This document shows positions 57,729 through 64,000 of a stretch of DNA of 64,000 nt, in pieces (within the stretch, counting starts at the first letter, position 1; every line of letters begins with the position of its first letter). A model generated the notes under the pieces. It worked only from the letters and a program-made list of their open reading frames with translations. It was not told where the DNA came from and made no database searches. Source of the DNA: Panaeolus papilionaceus (taxonomy: Eukaryota > Basidiomycota > Agaricomycetes > Agaricales); assembly GCA_015501605.1 (NCBI GenBank), contig JADNRZ010000025.1:62001-126000 (forward strand), in the 5' to 3' direction. The position numbers and the translations under genes were made by a program.

Positions 57729-59110
57729 CACTGTAAGCCAAATAGGGCTGGAATTTCCACCAATTGTAGGTGGAAGTTCCAAATTCCACCTTTTGGAGGT
57801 GGAACATAGGTGGAATGACGAAGGTGGAAATTTGATGGAACCTGGAGTTCCACCTCTCAAAGGTGGATTTTCCGCTCACTTGGAAATAAGATTGTTTAAG
57901 TTAGTCGAGAGGTGGAAAATGGGTGGAACATGATTCCACCATACTGAAATTCCATCTACTGCACAGAGTGAAAATCCAGATTTTTGTGATGGAATTAATT
58001 CCACCAACTTTCCACCTCTAAGATTCCAACCTACCGATTGAAAATTCTGTTGTTGAGGTGGAATGCAAAGGAGTGGAATTTTGACGGAAATGATACTTGT
58101 CTCAAAAAGGTATTCCTACTGCAGTTAAATACACTATACTAAATATAATGGAATTTCTACCTCTTCGGAGGTGGAATTTGTGCTCCTAATCAACTCACCT
58201 GCATTGAAGGGACTCAGTATTTTTGAGCGAAATTGAGCAGTCACGTGAGCGTTGGTTTGCAAAACACCATTTATGGAAATTCTCAATGCGCTTCCCTTTC
58301 TTCCAAACCACAACCACCTCCCTTCGTTTTCTCGACTTGCTCCACATCATGGCTGTCTTGGCTTTCATACCTACACTCTCTCTTACTACGTGGACTCATG
58401 CTGTAGTGGCATTCAGAGTAAGTAATGAAATTACCTCCAATTGTGCTTACCTCTAATGTTTCTTCCTACTCTCTGGTAGGGGTCACCAGTCAATTTATGA
58501 ACCTGGAGCTTGGGTTAGATGGGCCTCTTGAGCAGTGAGAGATGGCAGATGCTGGGAAGGATCACAAACACCAGGCTTGCTGGTCAGTATCTGAGAATCA
58601 GGTCTCTCCACTCTGTTCTCAGGCATGCTCTTGTGTCACATCTGTTGTTTTCTGGCATTTCTGTATGTTGGAAGGGTCAAATATTATCATGTATTACTCC
58701 CTGTTGTATTATACCCTATGTAGAGCTGTAGATATATCTGCATAGCATTTATTCATGTAGTACTTTATCTATGAAATGGAATACTGATTTGCAACTGCCA
58801 CTACATGTTTGAGATGAATAATAAACAGAGGAAATGACAAAGAAATTCCACCTTTTGAATGGTGGATTTATTCCACACCCAGGTAAGTCCGGATTTTCCA
58901 CCCCCTTGGAGGTGGAATATGTTCGAAAAAGGCCATGTTTTCCACACCCAATTCGCTGAATTTCCATCGTTCAAATGATGGAAAATCCACCTTTTATACT
59001 TGGAAAATCCAGACTTTAAAGATGGAATATCTGACTAGAGAACAGGTGGAACTTCCACCATTTCCACCCCTTTTTCCTGCAGGATTTCCACCCCCTGGAG
59101 GTTCTCAGTG
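57729..59110 (+). mobile_element. 1.38-kb non-autonomous CACTG element, right copy
   Basis: Same element as 52396-53777 in the opposite orientation; ends CACTGTAAGCC and GGTTCTCAGTG. Its left flank is GAT and its right flank TGC, so there is no simple target duplication. The left end is also the arm boundary. Confidence 0.6.
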
Positions 59111-60029
59111 TGCGCCCGTTTTAGGGTATTTTCGTCTCAGCTGATGGGTCAACAACGAACTGATCAACGCAAGGTATGTATGTGTGCCATTCTCTTTTCA
59201 TCAAATGATGTCAATTGCACTCCAGGGTCCTTCTCTCTACAGCAATTACCTCAAAGGCCCTGGAAATCACATCGTTTCCGAGTTCTGCACAACATTTGGG
59301 GCTCAAATCTGTTACACTTAGGGTGAGTATTGTATTCATTGTGCATTATGCTCCTGTACTGTCATTTATTGATATGTCTGTTTCTCCAGCGATATGAAGC
59401 ATGAGCACGAAAGAAAAGAGGGAAGTGTCCGAGCCAATGTCCAAGGCGGTGTGCAGGGATGCAAAGATCGGGAGACGCAGTGGAGGTTGCATAGAACAGT
59501 GCTTCGTTACACAGATATAGTGTATTTACTCAGATGTGCTTGGATGTGCTCAGAGGAGACCAGAAATAATATATATATTTTACGTTATCTCATCATATCT
59601 GGCTCTCAGCCAAAGTCAGAACCTATCAGACGTGCTCAGATTCTGTCAGATTTCAGCAATGGTGCTTTAAGAAATGCGCACTCATTCTCCTCAGATGTGC
59701 TCATTTGAGGGGGAAATTGGATGAGCACCAATGATTACATCTGAGGAATAATTTCGCTCAGATTTTCTCAGCCCTTCTCAGTTGTGCACCGATGGACTCA
59801 GATGCGAGTTTCACTGGGCCTGAAAACACATTTGACTCATAGTTCATATCCCCTCCTTATAACTGACGACGCACAAATGGAGCCCCTCACAATTAATTCT
59901 GATGTCTCGGTTTTGTATTACGTGAAGCTTACTTCAGTGGGTGTCGAAAAAGGGTATCAACACGATGAAGCCAACAACATCGTTGGTTATGCTTTCAATG
60001 AGCAAGCGAGAAGGTATCTGAAAGACATG
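57729..60029 (+). repeat. Right arm of the 2,301-bp inverted repeat
   Basis: Reverse complement of 51477-53777, apparently without a mismatch. The arms are separated by 3,951 bp that contain the inverted ABC copy 6. The right arm runs from CACTGTAAGCC to GAAAGACATG and then diverges from the partner's flank. Confidence 0.9.
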
Positions 60030-60397
60030 TAAGGTTATAACTACTGATGTTAGCCAAGTCGAACATGATGCACTTGAGCGCGTTCCACCAAAGCTGTGGC
60101 TCATCCTTCGTGTCCTTCGTTCAGTCAAGTGTTAGACTGACGCACGACGGGTGATCTACTCTGCCCACAAGGATTCGGTGTTGATAGGTAGACTGACACT
60201 ATGTTGTATGATTTCTTTTACTACCACAATGTCGTTTTAGGGTCGTTCATGAACCGCGAGCTTTTGACGCAGTAGTATAATGGAAAACTTGATTCAATTT
60301 TTGTGGATGTACGACGCAACTTCTCCACCGCACGTGACAATCGTTTCAATGGTGTGTGAGGCAGAGAAGGATCATGTTTTGTCGCTTTTTTGCCCAG
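60030..60397. other. Noncoding stretch right of the arm
   Basis: No gene supported. Short open frames only. The sequence leads into the unit-junction copy at 60398. Confidence 0.4.
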
Positions 60398-60545
60398 TGC
60401 ATGAGCATTGAACTGCAATATTACAGCGCATTGATTACTCCAACGAATCATAATACTTCTGAACACCGATCACGGCAACAAATACCAACCAAATTCGAAG
60501 TGAGCTTCGGGATGTGGGTGGAGCGAGGCTAGAGGAGGGCACCAG
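60398..60545. repeat. Unit-junction sequence, right-most copy, interrupted by a copia LTR
   Basis: Matches 7109-7260 in the same orientation up to GAGGGCACCAG, where the LTR starts. At 7250 the sequence continues CAACGAGGG, which gives the uninterrupted target. The implied target duplication is ACCAG, to be found after the 3' LTR outside the window. Confidence 0.7.
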
Positions 60546-60935
60546 TGTTGAGATTTAGATCTCATCTTGGATATCTCATCTTAGATAGATCTATAATCTT
60601 CATCTACAATCTTAGATACATCTTAGATACATTCCTAGATTTATACTGCATGTACTGCATACTACATGTACTGCATACTGCATGTACTCTGGAACTCTCA
60701 GTCAACATGAGTCATTGAATGACTCACTTTCCTTCATTACTCCAGATACCCCAATAGGCGCTTACATAGACTACCATATTTAGCTACCATTTCATGTATA
60801 TAAGCACCTTACTTTCTCTCTATCTCAATAACAGCTTTACCAGCTATTCTATCGCTCTCCTAGCCTCTTTACAATCTTCCTAACCAGGTGAGGCAGTTAG
60901 TTAGGGCACTCTGTGCACGCTATGCTGTTTCAACA
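60546..60935 (+). mobile_element. 5' LTR of a Ty1/copia element (390 bp)
   Basis: Starts TGTTGAGATT and ends GTTTCAACA (TGTTGA/TCAACA inverted ends). It contains a TATATAA box at 60795-60802 and is followed directly by GGTTATGGGCCC, a plausible primer binding site at 60936. The 3' LTR is beyond the right edge. Confidence 0.8.
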
Positions 60936-61231
60936 GGTTATGGGCCCCGATGGCCTGCTCTATGCATGGCTGTCGACCTAGGATACTCATTGCCTGCTGA
61001 GCTTGCTCGCTGCATGAGAACGTCTTGCCACTATGGCAGACGTTGTACTCAGGGATGCTGCATTTTTGCGCACCCAGGTTGCTGCTTTAAGCGCACCTAT
61101 GTTGCTGCAATTTTTGCACAACAAGGAGGACATCCTTCTGGCCTAAGCCTGAGAAATAATAGCACTGTTCATTGTTGCTTTTCTCTCATCATTATTGTTC
61201 ATTTTACTGATGATTTTGCCTAACCAGAATT

Positions 61232-64000
61232 ATGTCTTCCCAAATCACTCAACTCGTTCCCAAACTCGATGGTGCCAACTGGCTTGAATGGAGCCTTTCT
61301 ATGAAGAACTGGCTCAGGTCGCAGGCACTGTGGCAAGTTGTCAATGGCAACCTCAAGAAGCCTGCCGATGACAAGCCCACTGAGCTTGCTGACTGGTTGG
61401 AAAAGGACGATAAGGCACTTGGTTCCATTGCCCTTCGTCTTACTCCTGCCTTGCTCCACCTCATCAAGGAGCCTATCAAGGACTCCACTGGCAAGGTCAC
61501 CACTCCTGGTACCACTGCTGCCAGTCTCTGGACCGATCTTGAAGCTGCTTGTGGCAAGATTGGTGCTTCCACTATGTTCGCCGATGTCCGTCGCGTTTTT
61601 AGTTTCCGTCTTTCTGGACTCAGTAATCCTGCCCCCCAACTCCACGAACTTGGACAGCTTTTCGACAAACTGTCCACCAACGGTCATCCTCTTGATGACT
61701 TTTACAAGGCCATGATTGTCCTTGGTTCCATTCCCAACTGCTGGGAGCATATTGCTGCCACTGAACTCACTGTCACCAAAGCTGAAGACTTGGATTGGAA
61801 AGAAATCCGAGACAAGATTGTTGCTGAGTTCGAGCGCAAGCAGCTCTCTACTCCTGGAATGGCCAACAAGATCTCTGCTGTTCGTCGCAAGAAGCAGGAC
61901 CCCCCCTTCAAGGGTAAAGGCCCTGCCCAGGACCCTTCCAAGTTCTCTGGAAACCGTGGTCGTGGAGGTTGTGGAAGTCGAGGAGGTCGCAAGTTCAATC
62001 GCAGTGGTGGTCGTGGTGGCCACTCTGGTCACAACCACACCCATTTTGTTCTCTCTGCTGCCTATGAACCTGCCCAACACACCACCTCCTCATCCAAACC
62101 TTCTCCTACGCTCCTTGAGTGTCTTGCCAACCCTTCCTCTATGGTTTTTAACCGTGTTCATGGCACTGGACCCATGCGCATGGAAGCTGGCCCCTCTGCC
62201 TATGTTGAGGTCAACAATGCAAGGTCTCTTGTGGATCGTCTTGAAGTCACTAAGACAATCCAAACCATGAAGAACCTTGACCTTGTCGCCAACCACAGGG
62301 AGCCCAAGCTATCCATCGACATGGAGACTGAGGACTTCTTCCCTCACCCTCCTTCTGATGATGAGGATGAAACCTCGTCCATGCCAGGTCTTGTCGAGTT
62401 TTACTCTGACAATGAGGACATTGTTAACCATGGATTTTCCTCTGAAGAGGAATTTTATGTTGACAATGGCAAGAAGGCCCTTTTTGAAAGGCAAGCCTTT
62501 TCATCTATGCACCCTAACGATGCTAACTATTGTTCGCAGCACTTTGTTTTAGATGCGCAGGGTAGTTGTACAAGTAAATATATTGATCATTTTGCTTGTA
62601 ATTCGTTAGGTTCTGTGGCTAGGTCCCAGAAATATATTGATGAACATTCTCTCAATTGTGCATGATGTAAGGGCAAACACAGAGAAAACGGAACTGTTGA
62701 TTGGATCATGGATTCAGGTGCTTCACAGCACTTTACTGGTGATCTAAGGGACTTTTCTGAGTATGAAACTGGTACCTTTGGAACAGTTTCAACTGCCAGT
62801 GGAATTGAGATGGTCACTGCGCATGGTACAGTTAATCTCATTGTTAAAGTCAAATCAGAAGATGGTTCTGTTGCTGAAAAGCACATCTCCCTCTCTCCTG
62901 TCTTGTACTTCAAGTCCCTCAATCAGCGTTTGCTGTCAATGGGCCAATTCTTTTCTAAAGGATTGACTATGGAAGGACGTCTTGGCAATATGTCCTTCTA
63001 TAAAGGCAAGCAGTTAGCATTCCAATGCCGACCACATGTCTTAGGTGAAACCGTTTACTGGTTAACCTCAACAATTGTCAGAAACACTGCCAACTCTATT
63101 ACAGAGTATGATCTTTGGCATAAGCGCTTTGGACATCCGTCTAAAGAAGCTTTACAACATATGGGAGATTCAACTGCTAAGTTCCCTCCTAAACTCGCTA
63201 TACCCAAAGAGAATCCTATATGCCGGGGATGTGCTGAAGGCAAGATGCCATCACGATCCTTTTCCCCATCTTTGACTCGTGCCTCTGCACCCTTTGAAAG
63301 GATACACTCAGATGTAAAATCTTATCCAGTGAATTCCTACCATGGGTACAAGTACTATGTCAGTTTCTTTGATGACTATTCCTCCCATGCCTGGATTTCT
63401 TTGCTCAAAGAGAAATCAGACGTCTATGATGCCTTTGGTGACTTTCTGGCGATGCTGAAAACTCAATTCAGTGTCTCAGTAATCAAAGAATGGCATTCTG
63501 ATGGAGGGGGAGAGTTCAAATCAAAGGAATTCTTTAAAGACCTTCGTTCAAAGGGCATTAAGATTACTCAGAGTGCGCCTCATACTCCTCAACAGAATGG
63601 GCGTGCTGAGCGGTTTAACCGGACTTTGATGGATAAAGCTCAGGCAATGCGTCTTGACACTTGCCTTCCTCAGTCCTGGTGGGAATTTGCTGTCGAACAT
63701 GCACTTTATGTGTATAATCGTACCCCTATAGCTCGCCTCAAATGGAAAACTCCATTCGAGCTTATTCACAAGCAGAAGCCTGTGGTTTCCAATCTTAAAG
63801 TATTTGGTTGTGGCGCCTATGTCTATTTACCTGAAGCGAAGCGTGTCAACTCTCTGTCCCCAAAATCAGAGATGATGTTGCATCTTGGCTTTGCTGAAGG
63901 GTTTAAAGGCTGGCGCTTCATGCGTCTACACAACAATACACTTTTCATTGGAACTACTGCTCAGTTTGATGAAGGGTACTTTCCCAAGTGTCCAGATGTC
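61232..64000 (+). CDS. Ty1/copia Gag-Pol polyprotein, partial, in-frame UGA between Gag and protease
   Basis: ATG at 61232 opens a 477-codon gag-like part (LDGANWLEWSLSMKNWL, then GSIALRLTPALLHLI) with an Arg/Gly-rich segment (GNRGRGGCGSRGGRKF) and an acidic stretch. It ends at TGA 62663-62665. The same frame continues without another stop to the window edge: CKGKHRENG (a partial zinc knuckle), protease WIMDSGASQHF, integrase zinc region LWHKRFGHPSKE...CRGCAEGK, integrase core with IHSDVKSYP, FFDDYSSHAW, WHSDGGGEF and TPQQNGRAERFNR (catalytic D, D, E all present). Reverse transcriptase and RNase H must lie beyond the edge. The order PR-IN-RT is that of Ty1/copia. The long frame and intact catalytic residues suggest a young copy. 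Confidence 0.9.

Noticed and set aside
58223..58456. 77-codon open frame present in both inverted arms
   Set aside because: Identity between arms only reflects the duplication. The reading frame has no recognised features and no supported exon partner.
61220..62080. 286-codon open frame antisense to the copia gag
   Set aside because: It lies wholly opposite a real coding region and reflects the codon composition of gag.
1..64000. tRNA or rRNA genes
   Set aside because: No segment with the A and B box pattern or cloverleaf features was noticed by eye. A tRNAscan-SE run would be decisive.

Overview
The window is from a filamentous basidiomycete, most likely a mushroom-forming Agaricomycete. 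Evidence is the short (about 45-75 nt) GT-AG introns, a Plavaka/CACTA-type transposase, a DIRS/Crypton-type tyrosine recombinase, a Ty1/copia element, BTB-like, SAP and Spt5-like family genes, and the absence of any bacterial-type operon or ribosome binding site. All multi-exon models below were built by hand from splice sites and checked for phase.

Layout. 1-0.43 kb: 3' end of a tyrosine recombinase gene. 1.2-3.6 kb: two BTB/POZ-like genes in a row. 3.8-6.2 kb (minus): a five-exon Spt5-like (NGN/KOW) gene with one internal frameshift. 6.86-7.02 kb: tandem repeat whose units contain an inverted repeat. 7.1-60.5 kb: a tandem array of a two-gene module, an ABC half-transporter-like gene followed by a P-loop GTPase-like gene, plus an F-box-like remnant in some units. 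There are six ABC copies (five plus, one minus) and five GTPase copies. In every ABC copy I can point to disabling lesions. Four of five GTPase copies keep a complete phase-consistent reading frame (404, 413, 404 and 368 aa); one of these has a Walker A Gly-to-Val change, and the fifth GTPase copy is a pseudogene.

The array has been broken up by mobile DNA. The largest insert is an 11.7-kb CACTA-like (Plavaka) element at 25264-36978. It has matching CACTG termini, a 3-bp GGA target duplication and paralogous empty sites elsewhere in the window. It carries a transposase with one in-frame stop, a divergent pair of uncharacterised cargo genes (435 aa and 205 aa), and a third cargo gene split by a 348-bp insertion. 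Smaller inserts with paralogous empty sites are a mariner-like MITE (9878-10504), a Harbinger-like MITE with 87-bp terminal inverted repeats (24025-24722) and the copia LTR at 60546. A mariner-like MITE (54098-54749) also sits in ABC copy 6. A CTCAGCTGAGG-repeat region and a SAP-domain gene with a minisatellite in its intron lie at 39.1-41.4 kb.

The inverted ABC copy at 53.8-57.6 kb lies between two apparently identical 2,301-bp inverted arms (51477-53777 and 57729-60029) whose inner edges are exact termini of a CACTG...CAGTG element. From 60546 to the right edge is a 5' LTR, gag and the first half of pol of a Ty1/copia element. It is inserted in a copy of the array's unit-junction sequence, so the array may continue beyond the window.
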